From Oscillospiraceae bacterium (GTDB taxonomy: Bacteria; Bacillota; Clostridia; Oscillospirales; Acutalibacteraceae): DNA of 64,000 bases. The stretch spans positions 1-64,000 of the forward strand of contig SVQH01000005.1 of NCBI GenBank assembly GCA_015065425.1, in the 5' to 3' direction. The notes under the pieces were generated by a model. That model ran no database searches, was not told the origin of the DNA, and saw only the letters and a list, made by a program, of their open reading frames with translations. Positions 52,701 to 63,100 of this stretch are shown piece by piece (within the stretch, counting starts at the first letter, position 1; the number at the start of each line of letters is the position of its first letter). The position numbers and the translations under genes were made by a program.

Positions 52701-53766
52701 GGATTATGCAAAGTGTCAGGGACTTTTCAATACTGCCGCTCACGATATGGCAGCGAGTGTAAACGGTCTTTATTGGCTGAGAACTCCGTATAATACGTCT
52801 TATCTCTCGTATGTACAGGAAAACGGCAGAACCGCTTATTCAAGTCTTAATTTCAACAGTCAGGATACAGGTGTCGTTCCCGCAATGTATATAAACCTTG
52901 AGGCATTTACGCAAAAAAACCTCTATGAGAACATAAAAATTGATTTCAATAACGGCGTGTTGACTGTTTCGGGTAACGGTATGCTTCCCGACCCGACAAA
53001 ATCTATCACCACCCCCCTTAAAGAATTCTCGGAAATCACAACTGCTGTTATCATAAAAGACGGCATCACTGAAATATCCGAAAATGCATTTATGGGATTC
53101 TTTGAGACAAAAACTCTGATTTTTGAAGGAAACACCGTTCTCTGCGATAAATCCTTCCCTGATTCCTTCCAGTTGTCCACTGCAGTTTTCAAGGAGGATA
53201 CAACAATAAACGGTAATCCCTTTGCAAACGATATTTATTATGTAAATATATTTGTAAAGCACGGAAAATCCTGTGCCTATGAATATCTTCCCGAAGGGGT
53301 TTCAGCATTTACTTATTTATTTAATGACACAAACATTGAAATAAACGGCAATGTCACAATGAGCACTTATGAATTCTTTGATTTCATTGCCGTAATGTGC
53401 GGTGATTATGAGAATGCAGAAACCGTAAGCTTCAACACCTTCACATCTACTGACCTGAGATTCTATACTTATGACAGCAAAACAGGTCAAAAAAAGCTAA
53501 TCCCCGATTCGACTATATCCGATGCTGTTTTCAGTGTTGAAGTATCTCAGAACGGTGCCCCCGAAAAAGTATCCTTCAATACCCTTTGCGAAATGGCGGC
53601 AAACGGTACACTTGAAGAGTTCTGGCTTATAACAAAATCAACAACTATCAGTGATATTCAGGACACAGAAATGGAGATAAACTCCCTCGAAGACCTTATC
53701 ACCTATGCTCTCAAATGGATAGTAAGCCTTCTGAATTTCTTCTTCTCACTGTTCTCAAGACTCTGA
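49764..53766 (+). CDS. BspA-type leucine-rich-repeat surface protein, apparent frameshift at the start
   Basis: The uninterrupted frame opens at ATG 49807, but that cuts the signal peptide. The promoter points to ATG 49764, followed by nine A's. Removing one A would join MKKNKK to AISLFLCLMMLLPYFSTASV, a full signal peptide, and to the long frame. The protein has about 1330 residues. Residues 30-700 contain two blocks of BspA-type (LRR_5) repeats such as NAAFSKAKNLKEIYLPESL. Residues about 730-1040 form a DUF6273-like domain (FGSFPQT, LKWRIIDAEKGYVLADSII, YWLRTP). Another LRR stretch follows, and the end is an aromatic helix (ALKWIVSLLNFFFSLFSRL). Likely a surface adhesin. Transcriptional slippage, phase variation or an assembly error could explain the shift. 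Confidence 0.82.
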
Positions 53767-53841
53767 TAATACTCAAAACAATCTTAAAATTACAAACTTC
53801 TTGAAGAACAAACGAATGAATAAGAAAAAATAATAACAATT

Positions 53842-53871
53842 AAAGCCGGAGTGATAGTGCTCCGGCTTTTA
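53842..53871 (+). terminator. Terminator of the LRR gene
   Basis: AAAGCCGGAG-TGATAGTG-CTCCGGCTTTT, 75 nt after the stop at 53766. It also lies just beyond the minus-strand stop at 53884 and may serve both genes. Confidence 0.85.
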
Positions 53872-53883
53872 GTATAATTATTT

Positions 53884-54759
53884 TTAGTAATACATTGTAA
53901 GAGTTGCAACAACGGGGAAATGATCTGAGGGGTAGATTCCGTTTATTTTTTCTGTCACGACATCATAGACTGCAACTTCTTTGCAGTAGGAATTTACAAA
54001 GATATAGTCAATGGGTTTGCTGTTTGTTTTGTGAAGATTGGCATAGCCGTGGTAGGTTGCACCCGAATCCGAGGTTTCGGCTAAGTATTTTGTATCACGG
54101 AAGCCTGCTTCAAGGGCTCTTTTGTACATAAGATTACCCTCTTTTGCATTAAGGTCGCCGGAAAAGACAACAGGCATATCATAAGCAACGGCTTTTTCGG
54201 ATACAATTCTTATTGCCTCAACTCTTGAAATCGAACCTGAATTGTCAAAATGAGCATTGAAATGTGCATAAGTAAAGCCTGTTTCCTTATCTTTAAGGAC
54301 TGCCACGGTGCAGATTCTGTTAATCCATGCATCCCAACCTTTAGAGGGCTTGTCGGGAGTTTTTGAAAGCCAGAATGTTTCTGTTGACAGAAGTTCATAT
54401 TTTTCATTCTTATAAAATACGGCACTTGCCTCTCCGCCGAGATCCTTATCTCTTCCGTGGCCTGCATAAGAATATTCAGGCAAAGCCGCTGACAGTCTCT
54501 TAAGCCATGCTTCGTCAGCCTCTTCCACACCGAAGGAATCGGGGTCTGCATTTCTTATAGTCTCTACCACCTCATCCGTTCTGTTTTCGGGGCTTTTCTT
54601 ACCCGTACCCTTAATATAAACATTGAAATTCATAACGGTTATCACCTGTATCTGAGCCGTTTCGGAAATCTCCGCCTCGGGCAGCACAGTCACGGGAGTG
54701 AACCATCCGCCAATAATTGTCATCATAAATGCCATAAAAGCACTGAATATCTTTTCCAT
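53884..54759 (-). CDS. Secreted endonuclease/exonuclease/phosphatase-family hydrolase
   Basis: The start at 54759 follows AAAGGAGAG and gives 291 residues with a signal peptide or N-terminal anchor. The EEP fold motifs are in order: VMNFNVY, VEEADEAW, AHFNAHFDNSG, FSGDLNAKEGN, IDYIFVN and SDHFPVVATL. The family includes DNases, sphingomyelinases and inositol phosphatases; substrate cannot be fixed from sequence, but extracellular location argues for nucleic acid or phospholipid head groups. It lies 78 nt after the GH116 gene, possibly in the same transcript. Confidence 0.88.
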   Translation of the reverse strand: MEKIFSAFMAFMMTIIGGWFTPVTVLPEAEISETAQIQVITVMNFNVYIKGTGKKSPENRTDEVVETIRNADPDSFGVEEADEAWLKRLSAALPEYSYAGHGRDKDLGGEASAVFYKNEKYELLSTETFWLSKTPDKPSKGWDAWINRICTVAVLKDKETGFTYAHFNAHFDNSGSISRVEAIRIVSEKAVAYDMPVVFSGDLNAKEGNLMYKRALEAGFRDTKYLAETSDSGATYHGYANLHKTNSKPIDYIFVNSYCKEVAVYDVVTEKINGIYPSDHFPVVATLTMYY

Positions 54760-54837
54760 ATATTTTCTCTCCTTTCGTTTTAACAATAATACAGCATATT
54801 GTAAAAATTGTCAATAAACATAAAACTCTCCTGCCTG

Positions 54838-57300
54838 TTACTGCACACTTATATCCCAACCGCTCAAATCTCCGCTGATGCAGGTGATATCGCATTTGCC
54901 GTCTGTGAAGGTAACCTTAGCTAAAATATCAGGCAGACAAAGAGGAAAGGTTATATTTTTATCAATGGGATTAAATGCCAGCTTTTTGTTTTCGCAGTCA
55001 ACCGCCATTCCCGAAGCCGCAATAAGTGTGCTCCAGCTTGACATCGGACGGGTATAGTGATGTCCGCATTCCCAATGGTCCCAGAAGGTGCCGAATCTTA
55101 ACTGATTGCTGTGAATTGAGCCGACTATGGTATCGGAAATTCCGCATTCCCCGACAGACATGGCGAGAGCCGAGAAGACATATCCGATACCTGTCCATAC
55201 AGCTATTGTCTGACAGTTATTATAAGTATCAATAGTTGTCTTTCTTCCCTTCGGCACGGTAGCATTGACAAGTCCTTGTTCAGCATCAAAATTATTTCTG
55301 AAAATAAATTCAACCACCGAACGGACTTTTTCATGGGGAATATTACCCTCAAGTCCTGTCATTCTCAGGAACCATTCTCCGTCAAGCTGGTCAGTCATAA
55401 GTGATTCATCGGTTTCGTCATTGTTTCTCCATAGGTTATAGTACTCACCGTTCCAGAGCTTTTCTTCAAGAGCTTTCTTTCCCTTATGGAGGATACCGTT
55501 CCATTTTTCAGAAAAGAGATTTTCTCCAACTCTGTCAGCAATGATTGTTGCAGCCTTCAAAGTAGCTAACCAAAGAACAGAAATATATACGGGTGTGCCC
55601 GAGAAATTCCACGCATCATAGGTGTTACGCTTTGTGCCGTAATCGGGCAAACCGTCATTATCCGTGTCAAGCATTTCCATAGAATCCATAGCCCGTCTGA
55701 CATTATCCCACAGGGAGATAAGATACTCTCTGTCGCCTGTAAAAAGATAATCGCGAAGCACCATCAGAACAAACTGCATATTGATATCGACTCTGTCGAA
55801 GCCGTTGTCCGAGCATTTCATATCAGGCTTGAAGCTGTGATGCACTCTGCCGTCTTCCCGCTGATAACAAGCCCCCATTTTCATTTGCTTTTTCTGTAAA
55901 TCAGGGAAAAGGCAGATAAGAGAAAATGATGCGTGATAGGTTATATCCGTGGTATGAAGTCCACAGTAGCCGAGCCCCTCCCACAGACCGAATTTTCCGT
56001 TTTTGAGATAAACGGAGTCCTTTACAAGCTGTGAAAGATTGGACGACCACGTATCGGGATAAACTGACGGCAAAGAAGTACTGTAAAGAAGCTCCGAAAA
56101 ACCGACGGCGGACTTAAAAATGCTGTAAAAGCCTTCTTCAAGAGTTCTGTTTGCTTCAAGGGAGCTTTTATAAAGATTTTCATAATAATGTCCGATTCTT
56201 TCACCATCCGAAGCATAGTGATTGGGAAAGTACCAGGTGAGAATAAAACGGATATTTTTCTTTTCCCCGGGCCCCAGTACAACTTCAGAGCAAAGAGCAC
56301 AGGCTCCGAAATCCTCACCCCTTCTGTCATTCTGATTATAGCAGTTGTCAAGGAAGAAAATTTTATTTTCTCTTGTTGACAGAAAATCCGGCTTGCAGTA
56401 TAAAATACGGCTGAGAAGTGAAGAAACAAAGGGATATTTTATATATTCCTCACACCAAGCATCAAGCTCAGCGTCACTTAAATGTTCAAGGTTATCAGGT
56501 AAGGGCTTAAGCTTTGTTCCGATTTCTGTATCGGGAAGTCTGCCTTTTTCTCTGAAACCGAAGAGAACGGATTCCTGTGTTACACCGAGGTCTGAATCGG
56601 CTATAAATTCCTTCATGAAACGGTAGAAAGATGCGGTAATATAGGACTTTTCTCCTTCGCCGTTTACCGAAAGACAGAGATTTCCGCAAGAGGGTGAATC
56701 GGAAGTCTCAGCCGGCTCTATAAAAATTCCCACTCCGTCACCAATACTGTGAAGAGAATTTTTGTTCCCCTCATTTTTATTTGCAACATCAGGCACAAGA
56801 GTTCCCAAAAGACTTATCTGAAGCTCACTTTCTGTGGGGTTTTCTACGGTAAAATCCATATAAAAGCCGGGTGTTGACGAAATATCACTGTTATGGGGCA
56901 CAAAGGGGGAAACCGCTTTAAGGCTGAGCTTACAGGATAACGCACTGTCTACAAAATTTAAGTCACACACAGGGAATCTGCCGTCATATTCAATTTTTTC
57001 AACGGGCTTATTCCAGGAAAACATACGGTAGGTAAAATCATCGGCATCGGTTTTCATCCCGAGCTTTCGGACAACAGGCTTACCTTCAGCCTTCTTTTCT
57101 CTCACATAAAAAGAGAGTGCACCCGTGCTCCCCTCTCCGTCATCTTCCTTTCTTTCAAAGCAAACCTGCGTTAATCTCGGCTGATTTGCAATAAGCCAGC
57201 TGTGAAACTCACCGTCAGGAAAAAGCTCAACGCTACCGGCACCAATGCCGCCCAAGGCAATACCGCTTGAATGGTTTTTTGTTGTGGTAATTTTAGGCAT
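54838..57300 (-). CDS. GH116 family glycosidase (GBA2-like), cytoplasmic
   Basis: This 820-residue protein has the GH116 N-terminal beta-sandwich opening GIALGGIGAGSVELFPDGEFHSW, and the C-terminal (alpha/alpha)6 barrel with DTDNDGLPDYGTKRNTYDAWNFSGTPVYI and WLATLKAA near residues 555-590, equivalent to the DGL/TYDxW block of human GBA2. Family activities are beta-glucosidase, beta-xylosidase and N-acetylglucosaminidase. No signal peptide is present. GGGAGG precedes the ATG. It is transcribed with, or just before, the secreted EEP hydrolase. Confidence 0.88.
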   Translation of the reverse strand: MPKITTTKNHSSGIALGGIGAGSVELFPDGEFHSWLIANQPRLTQVCFERKEDDGEGSTGALSFYVREKKAEGKPVVRKLGMKTDADDFTYRMFSWNKPVEKIEYDGRFPVCDLNFVDSALSCKLSLKAVSPFVPHNSDISSTPGFYMDFTVENPTESELQISLLGTLVPDVANKNEGNKNSLHSIGDGVGIFIEPAETSDSPSCGNLCLSVNGEGEKSYITASFYRFMKEFIADSDLGVTQESVLFGFREKGRLPDTEIGTKLKPLPDNLEHLSDAELDAWCEEYIKYPFVSSLLSRILYCKPDFLSTRENKIFFLDNCYNQNDRRGEDFGACALCSEVVLGPGEKKNIRFILTWYFPNHYASDGERIGHYYENLYKSSLEANRTLEEGFYSIFKSAVGFSELLYSTSLPSVYPDTWSSNLSQLVKDSVYLKNGKFGLWEGLGYCGLHTTDITYHASFSLICLFPDLQKKQMKMGACYQREDGRVHHSFKPDMKCSDNGFDRVDINMQFVLMVLRDYLFTGDREYLISLWDNVRRAMDSMEMLDTDNDGLPDYGTKRNTYDAWNFSGTPVYISVLWLATLKAATIIADRVGENLFSEKWNGILHKGKKALEEKLWNGEYYNLWRNNDETDESLMTDQLDGEWFLRMTGLEGNIPHEKVRSVVEFIFRNNFDAEQGLVNATVPKGRKTTIDTYNNCQTIAVWTGIGYVFSALAMSVGECGISDTIVGSIHSNQLRFGTFWDHWECGHHYTRPMSSWSTLIAASGMAVDCENKKLAFNPIDKNITFPLCLPDILAKVTFTDGKCDITCISGDLSGWDISVQ

Positions 57301-57362
57301 ATCAAAACCTCCCTATCAGTTATGAATTAAGTATACTGTAAATTTCACATTAATTCAAGCGA

Positions 57363-57409
57363 CAAAAAAACAGACACATCATAGTGAAAAACTCAAAAAT
57401 GATGTGTCT
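57363..57409 (-). terminator. Terminator of the GGGtGRT/scaffold operon
   Basis: AGACACATCAT pairs with ATGATGTGTCT across a 16-nt loop; on the minus strand T7 follows. A further short hairpin, CTGAAATGC/GCATTTCAG, lies at about 57485-57505 against the stop codon. Confidence 0.85.
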
Positions 57410-57509
57410 AATCTTTTGTTCAATGATTGAATTTGTGATTTATAAATAAATCAATTATTACGAGCCTTAGCGAGTAACAAGGTTCTGAAATGCAAGGCAT
57501 TTCAGGTTC

Positions 57510-58508
57510 TTATTTACTTGCTTCTTCGATAGCAACAGCACAAGCAACTGTCATACCAACCATGGGGTTGTTACCGGCACCTATAAGTCCCATCATTTCT
57601 ACGTGAGCGGGAACTGAGGAAGAGCCTGCGAACTGAGCGTCGGAGTGCATACGTCCCATTGTGTCTGTCATACCGTAGGAAGCGGGGCCTGCTGCCATAT
57701 TGTCGGGATGAAGTGTACGGCCTGTGCCGCCGCCTGATGCAACGGAGAAATACTTCTTGCCGATTTCAATGCATTCCTTCTTATATGTGCCTGCAACGGG
57801 ATGCTGGAAGCGTGTGGGGTTAGTGGAGTTACCTGTGATGGAAACGTCAACACCCTCGTGATGCATAATAGCAACGCCTTCACGAACATCGTCTGCACCG
57901 AAGCAGCGAACCTTAGCTCTGGGGCCGTTGGAGTAAGCCTTTTCACTTACGATTTCAAGCTTACCTGTCATATAATCGAACTTTGTTTCAACAAATGTGA
58001 AGCCGTTGATTCTGGAAATAATCTGAGCAGCATCTTTTCCGAGACCGTTAAGAATAACCTGAAGGGGCTCTTTTCTTACCTTGTTAGCGGAGTTAGCAAT
58101 ACCGATAGCACCTTCAGCAGCAGCGAAGGATTCGTGACCTGCAAGGAATGCAAAGCACTTTGTCTCTTCTCTTAAAAGCATAGCAGCAAGGTTACCGTGG
58201 CCGAGACCAACCTTACGGTCGTCAGCAACTGAACCGGGGATACAGAAAGCCTGAAGACCTTCGCCGATAGCTTCAGCAGCGTCAGCAGCCTTTGTGCAGC
58301 CCTTCTTGAGAGCGATAGCTGTACCTGTGATGTAAGCCCAGCAAGCGTTTTCGAAGCAGATGGGCTGAATTCCCTTGATAAGGTTGTAAACGTCAATACC
58401 CTTGTCGTCACAAATCTTCTTTGCTTCTTCGAGAGAGGCAATACCGTATTTGTTGAGAGCAACGTTAATCTGATTAATTCTTCTTTCGTAACTTTCAAAT
58501 AAAGCCAT
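57510..58508 (-). CDS. GGGtGRT family protein
   Basis: This 332-residue protein contains the naming motif of the family, GGGTGRTLHPDNM, near residue 265, with GLGHGNLAAMLL and FLAGHESFAAAEG earlier and an MVGMTVACAVAIEE end. The family has no established biochemical role. Its constant neighbour is the NifU-like scaffold gene, which lies 18 nt upstream here with the same strand and a shared terminator, so a role in Fe-S cluster supply is the reasonable inference. GGGAGGA precedes the ATG, and codon choice is noticeably more biased than in neighbouring genes, suggesting high expression. Confidence 0.9.
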   Translation of the reverse strand: MALFESYERRINQINVALNKYGIASLEEAKKICDDKGIDVYNLIKGIQPICFENACWAYITGTAIALKKGCTKAADAAEAIGEGLQAFCIPGSVADDRKVGLGHGNLAAMLLREETKCFAFLAGHESFAAAEGAIGIANSANKVRKEPLQVILNGLGKDAAQIISRINGFTFVETKFDYMTGKLEIVSEKAYSNGPRAKVRCFGADDVREGVAIMHHEGVDVSITGNSTNPTRFQHPVAGTYKKECIEIGKKYFSVASGGGTGRTLHPDNMAAGPASYGMTDTMGRMHSDAQFAGSSSVPAHVEMMGLIGAGNNPMVGMTVACAVAIEEASK

Positions 58509-58526
58509 TGTTATATCCTCCCTCTC

Positions 58527-59219
58527 TTATTCTTCACGGGGATCGATGACCTTAGCAGCATCATCGAATCTGCCGTACTGACCTGTAGCCTTAACGAGTG
58601 CTTCGTTGGCATCCATACCCTTGCGGATGTTTTCCATCATCTTGCCCAGGTGAACGAACTTGTAGCCGATAACCTGATCGTCTTCGTCAAGAGCCATCTT
58701 TGTGATGTAGCCTTCTGCAAGCTCAAGGTATCTTACGCCCTTAGCCTTTGTGCTGAAGAGAGTACCTACCTGGCTGCGAAGACCCTTACCGAGGTCTTCA
58801 AGACCTGCGCCTACGGGAAGACCGCCCTCTGAGAAAGCTGTCTGAGTTCTGCCGTAAACAATCTGAAGGAAAAGCTCTCTCATAGCTGTGTTGATAGCGT
58901 CACAAACAAGGTCTGTGTTAAGAGCTTCAAGAAGAGTTTTGCCGGGAAGAATTTCGGAAGCCATGGCAGCTGAATGAGTCATACCGGAGCAACCGAGAGT
59001 TTCAACAAGAGCCTCTTCAATGATACCGTTCTTTACGTTGAGAGTAAGCTTGCAGGCACCCTGCTGAGGAGCACACCAGCCTACACCGTGTGTAAGACCG
59101 TTGATATCAGTGATCTGAGTTGAATGAGTCCATGCGCCTTCCTGGGGGATGGGAGCACACTTGTGTCCTACACCCTTTGCAACAACGCACATGTTCTGTA
59201 CTTCATGTGAATAGTTCAT
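58527..59219 (-). CDS. NifU-like iron-sulfur cluster scaffold protein
   Basis: This 230-residue protein has three conserved cysteines of an IscU/NifU-type scaffold in modified form: GWCAPQQGACKLTL, VETLGCSGMTHSAAMASE (the C-S-G block of scaffolds) and a later LVCDAI. A C-terminal extension of about 100 residues is specific to this branch. It starts the operon with the GGGtGRT protein; AAAGGAG precedes the ATG. The pair is common in anaerobic Firmicutes and is thought to support Fe-S cluster assembly; direct evidence is lacking. Confidence 0.88.
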   Translation of the reverse strand: MNYSHEVQNMCVVAKGVGHKCAPIPQEGAWTHSTQITDINGLTHGVGWCAPQQGACKLTLNVKNGIIEEALVETLGCSGMTHSAAMASEILPGKTLLEALNTDLVCDAINTAMRELFLQIVYGRTQTAFSEGGLPVGAGLEDLGKGLRSQVGTLFSTKAKGVRYLELAEGYITKMALDEDDQVIGYKFVHLGKMMENIRKGMDANEALVKATGQYGRFDDAAKVIDPREE

Positions 59220-59324
59220 TGGAATTATCTCCTTTCAATTTTTACATCCATATAATTATACAGGTATCCGACAATATTTTCAAGTATTTATTAATTTAAT
59301 TATGTGCATTTTTGGGAAAATATA

Positions 59325-59354
59325 TTTACAAAATATGTGAGATTGTGCTAATAT
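59325..59354 (+). promoter_or_regulatory. Promoter of the DUF554 gene
   Basis: TTTACA, an 18-bp spacer and TAATAT, 35 nt before the chosen ATG. Confidence 0.6.
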
Positions 59355-59389
59355 TTATCGTAAATTCCCTCTCGGAGATGAAAAAAAAC

Positions 59390-60088
59390 ATGACAGGTGT
59401 GCTTATAAATACGGGAACGGTCATTTTAGGAAGCCTTCTCGGACTTTTACTGAAAAAAGGAATTCCCGAAAAAATTTCAAAAGCTGCCATGACCGCAATA
59501 GGTCTTTGCACAATATACATAGGCATTGACGGTGCACTTGAAGGCAGTAATACCATAGTTCTCATTCTCTCAATGGTCTTCGGCACCATAATCGGAACGG
59601 CAGTTGACATTGACGGTAAAATTGAAAAGCTGGGCTCCTTTATTGAGAACAAAATGAAAAAAAACAAAGAAAAAGGCAGTGTTGCACAGGGCTTTATCAC
59701 AGGCTCACTTCTTTTCTGTATAGGAGCAATGACAATAGTGGGCTCTCTCAATGCAGGACTTAAGGGTGACAATGAGCTTCTTATAACAAAAGCGATTCTT
59801 GACCTCATTTCCTCATGTATGCTGGCAAGTACCCTCGGCATCGGCGTTCTGTTTGCTGCCTTATTCGTACTCGTCTATCAGGGCGGACTCGTACTTATGG
59901 CTTCACTTCTTCAGAGTATTCTTACAGATACTGCCATGATAGCAGAGATAACCTGTGCAGGTTCCGTAATGATAATTGCCCTCGGACTTAATATTATCGG
60001 AATAACAAAAATCAAGGTGGCAAACTTCCTGCCCGCACTTATACTGGTTCCTCTGTTTTTCTATCTTGTCTCTTTTCTTCCTTTATAA
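59390..60088 (+). CDS. DUF554 family membrane protein
   Basis: This is a 232-residue protein when started at ATG 59390, where CGGAG lies about 12 nt upstream and the family-typical opening TGVLINTGTVILGSLLG results; earlier in-frame starts at 59378 and 59312 lack a proper ribosome site. There are about six or seven membrane helices with GIDGALEG and FCIGAMTIVGSLNAGL, the latter a family signature. The function of DUF554 (YdfK-like) proteins is not established; some are suspected transporters. It is monocistronic. Confidence 0.88.
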   Translation: MTGVLINTGTVILGSLLGLLLKKGIPEKISKAAMTAIGLCTIYIGIDGALEGSNTIVLILSMVFGTIIGTAVDIDGKIEKLGSFIENKMKKNKEKGSVAQGFITGSLLFCIGAMTIVGSLNAGLKGDNELLITKAILDLISSCMLASTLGIGVLFAALFVLVYQGGLVLMASLLQSILTDTAMIAEITCAGSVMIIALGLNIIGITKIKVANFLPALILVPLFFYLVSFLPL

Positions 60089-60108
60089 TTATTAATAACC
60101 GAAATATT

Positions 60109-60147
60109 ATCACCCTCAGCATTTTTACTGTGCTGAGGGTGATTGAT
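60109..60147 (+). terminator. Bidirectional terminator
   Basis: ATCACCCTCAGCA pairs with TGCTGAGGGTGAT between the convergent DUF554 and metallophosphoesterase genes. Confidence 0.8.
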
Positions 60148-60158
60148 TTTAACAGAAA

Positions 60159-63100
60159 CTATTCAATTACATTTCCGCTGAGTTCGGATTTTCCTATAAC
60201 AAATGAGCCGGGAGTGAATTTTTCGAGACCTACGGCTGCTCTGAGGATAAGTCTTGCATCTGCAGAGGAAACTACATCATCTTTATTTACCATTGCACAT
60301 CTTATTGCAAGGGGGCTGAGTTCTTCAAGCCCTACGGAGTATCTGAGTGCAAGTCTTGCATCTGAAGAAGATACCGCACCGTCAAAGTCAATGTCACCCA
60401 TGATAAGCTCTGTATCGGCTTTTTCCTTTGCAAAGGAATCAATTTCAGTTACCGTATCACCGTCAACGGTATAAGCATCGACAGTAAGTATTGAGCCGTT
60501 AATTGTAACAGCGGTAAACATGGGAAGCTCTGTGTCGTTGAAGGTATCGGTGAAATCATTCTCAAAAGCATCACGGAAGCTGTCTGTTGTACATCCGCTT
60601 ATAACTGCAACAGTTCCCTTTTCGTCAAGATATGTTACGTAGTCCTTACCTTTTACGGTAACCTTCTTTTCTGTACCTGCAATAACTCTGTCATTCTGAA
60701 GAAGCTCTGTTCTGAAATATGCAGTTTCGCTTCCCTGAAGAATAAGGTCAATATTTCCGTATTCCTCCATCAGAGAAACAATCTGTGTATGAAGGGTTGA
60801 AGAAGTGACCGAACCGTAAATGCTTTCATTCATGATAAGAATGTTCCAAGTCTTATCTGAAGCTTTCAGGTCATTTTTAAGCCAGCTTGTCTGCTCCCTT
60901 GTAAGTGTACCTCCCGATGTCTTTGCATTGGTATTGAGCACTATAAAATGAGCATTTCCGTAATTATAAGAATAATAATAACCTGAATCTGTAAGCTGAG
61001 CGGGAGCATAGGATACGGGGAAGAATTTTTCGACTGCATAATTTCCTTCAATGTCGTTTACACCCGGCGAATATACAAAGGGCTTTGAAGAGAATATTTC
61101 TTCCGCACTTTCTATTGCCCATGACCACTGGTCATCATTTGTGGGTGTTGTAACAAGATTACCCGTATGAACGGTAAATGCGGCATCGGGATAAAGCTCG
61201 TCTGCCTTACTCATTACATTACCGAAGGTTTCATAATGTGAAGGAGTCATACCGCCTGTTTCGGAAACATGAATAAAGGTAAATTCACCGTCCTCTGCGG
61301 GTGCTGTGGTAACACTGCTGTCACAGGTAAAGGCTTTTTCAAAATCACCAAATCTGAACACATATTCAGTATCAGGTTCAAGTCCGGTTACGGTAACAGA
61401 GTGAGTCATGATTTTGGCTTCATAAGGAAGAATGTTAATTGTACCTGCATCAAATCCGGGAGCGGTATATACACTCTCACGTGTCACGGCAGTAACATTT
61501 TCGGTCTGAGGATTGCCTGTAAATTCTTCACCTTTTTCAACAACCTCGATATCACTACCCTTGACAGAATATTTTGTCATCCAGTTTACCGTAAATGAGG
61601 TGCTGTTATCCTCTGTCATACTGAGTGTCACATTTACGGGAAGCTGCATTTTTTCTTTTGTGGGAATAACTTCAACACTGCCATTGTTGGTATAGGTTAC
61701 ATCCCAGTCCTTTGTGCTGTCCTCTACCATACCGCCGATAACGATTTTTGCCTGATATACGGTTGCTTCAACAGCTTCACGAGGAAGGAACTGATTGAGA
61801 AGTGAATCAATAAGACCATCTATTGTCGTACCGTAATTGATAAGTCCCGTGGAAAGAACTGCCTCAACAAGTTTTTTCAGTGAAACATCACCGAAGCCTT
61901 CAAGGAACTTAACAAGTGCATCAACAAATTCATCTTTATTCTGCACATTTATCATACCGGAATCAAGGAAAGAAAGAAGCAGTGCATAAAATATCTGTAT
62001 ATATCCGCCTATATCAGCAGCTTCACCGGGGAAGAATGAACCTAAATCAAGGCTGATATTTAAGAGAATATTATTTACAAGAATATCGTCAACTATATAG
62101 GTTTTTACTGTATCAATAAGAAGGTCAAAGAATTCTGTTGTACCCGTGAATTCAATGAAATCCTGCATAAAGAGGTCATCGGAGATATCTTCATTTCCGA
62201 GATACATATAAGCGAGCACGGAAAGCACGGCATCACCGAGAGTACCGCCTTTTTCGGTATCACCGAAGCCGTAAGTATCAATAAACTTCGTGCAGGGATA
62301 TTCGGATACCTGCACCTGAGTTACTTTTTCAAGTGTTTCTCTTATAAGTGCGTAAGTCTCGGTTTTCTGATAAATGTAACGCTCCATAAGCTGTTTATCA
62401 AGGCTGTCAAGGAAGTTCATTACATTTTCGCCCGAAAGAACTACTTTACCGTCCAGTTTGATACCGCCGAAAAGAAGGTCGTCAACAGTCTTTTCAATAT
62501 CGATTTCAAGCTCTTTTTCAACATAATCAACGATACTGCCTTCAGCACGGATTGCATTTATATACTTATCAAGTGTGCTTTTAAGTATGCTGTATACGTA
62601 ATCTCCGGCATCGGCATGAGAACCGAATTGCTTATAAAAGCCCGTATTTCTGTAAGGAGCAGGATAATTTCCGTTGCCTGAAAGTGCCTTTACTCCCGAA
62701 TATTCGTCACAGCTTTTCATATTGAAAGTAACATCAAGACCGCCTTCACTGTTTTTCTTGAAATCGGTAACTCTGTAAGAAAAGGGGAACTGTGTGAGAG
62801 TAGGGGTGATAACGGAATACATGGGATTGCCGATATCGGAATATGTAATGTTGACATCACTTACATGCTGATGACCGCTGAAGGTATAATTGATACCTGC
62901 ATCTGCAAGTACATCCTGAAGTATGGCAGCATCATCAATGACAAAGCCCTGAAGAAGAAATTCATGGAAATAGTTCATGCCTGACATATTCCAGTGTGTG
63001 AAAAGAAGAGGGATTTCACCGTCTTTTTTCGCATCCTCTGCTTCAGAGAGAACCCATTCGAGAAGTTCGGGAGTAAACATACCTGCAGTTTCCTGCTCAT

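Noticed and set aside
51529-52743. 404-codon minus-strand ORF opposite the LRR gene
   Set aside because: It is a shadow of biased codons in the LRR frame; Cys/Gly/Val-rich translation, no ribosome site, no recognised motif.
61166-61180. A further TGAACGGTA inside the metallophosphoesterase gene, matching the LytTR half-site
   Set aside because: A single copy within coding sequence, without the second repeat 22 bp away.
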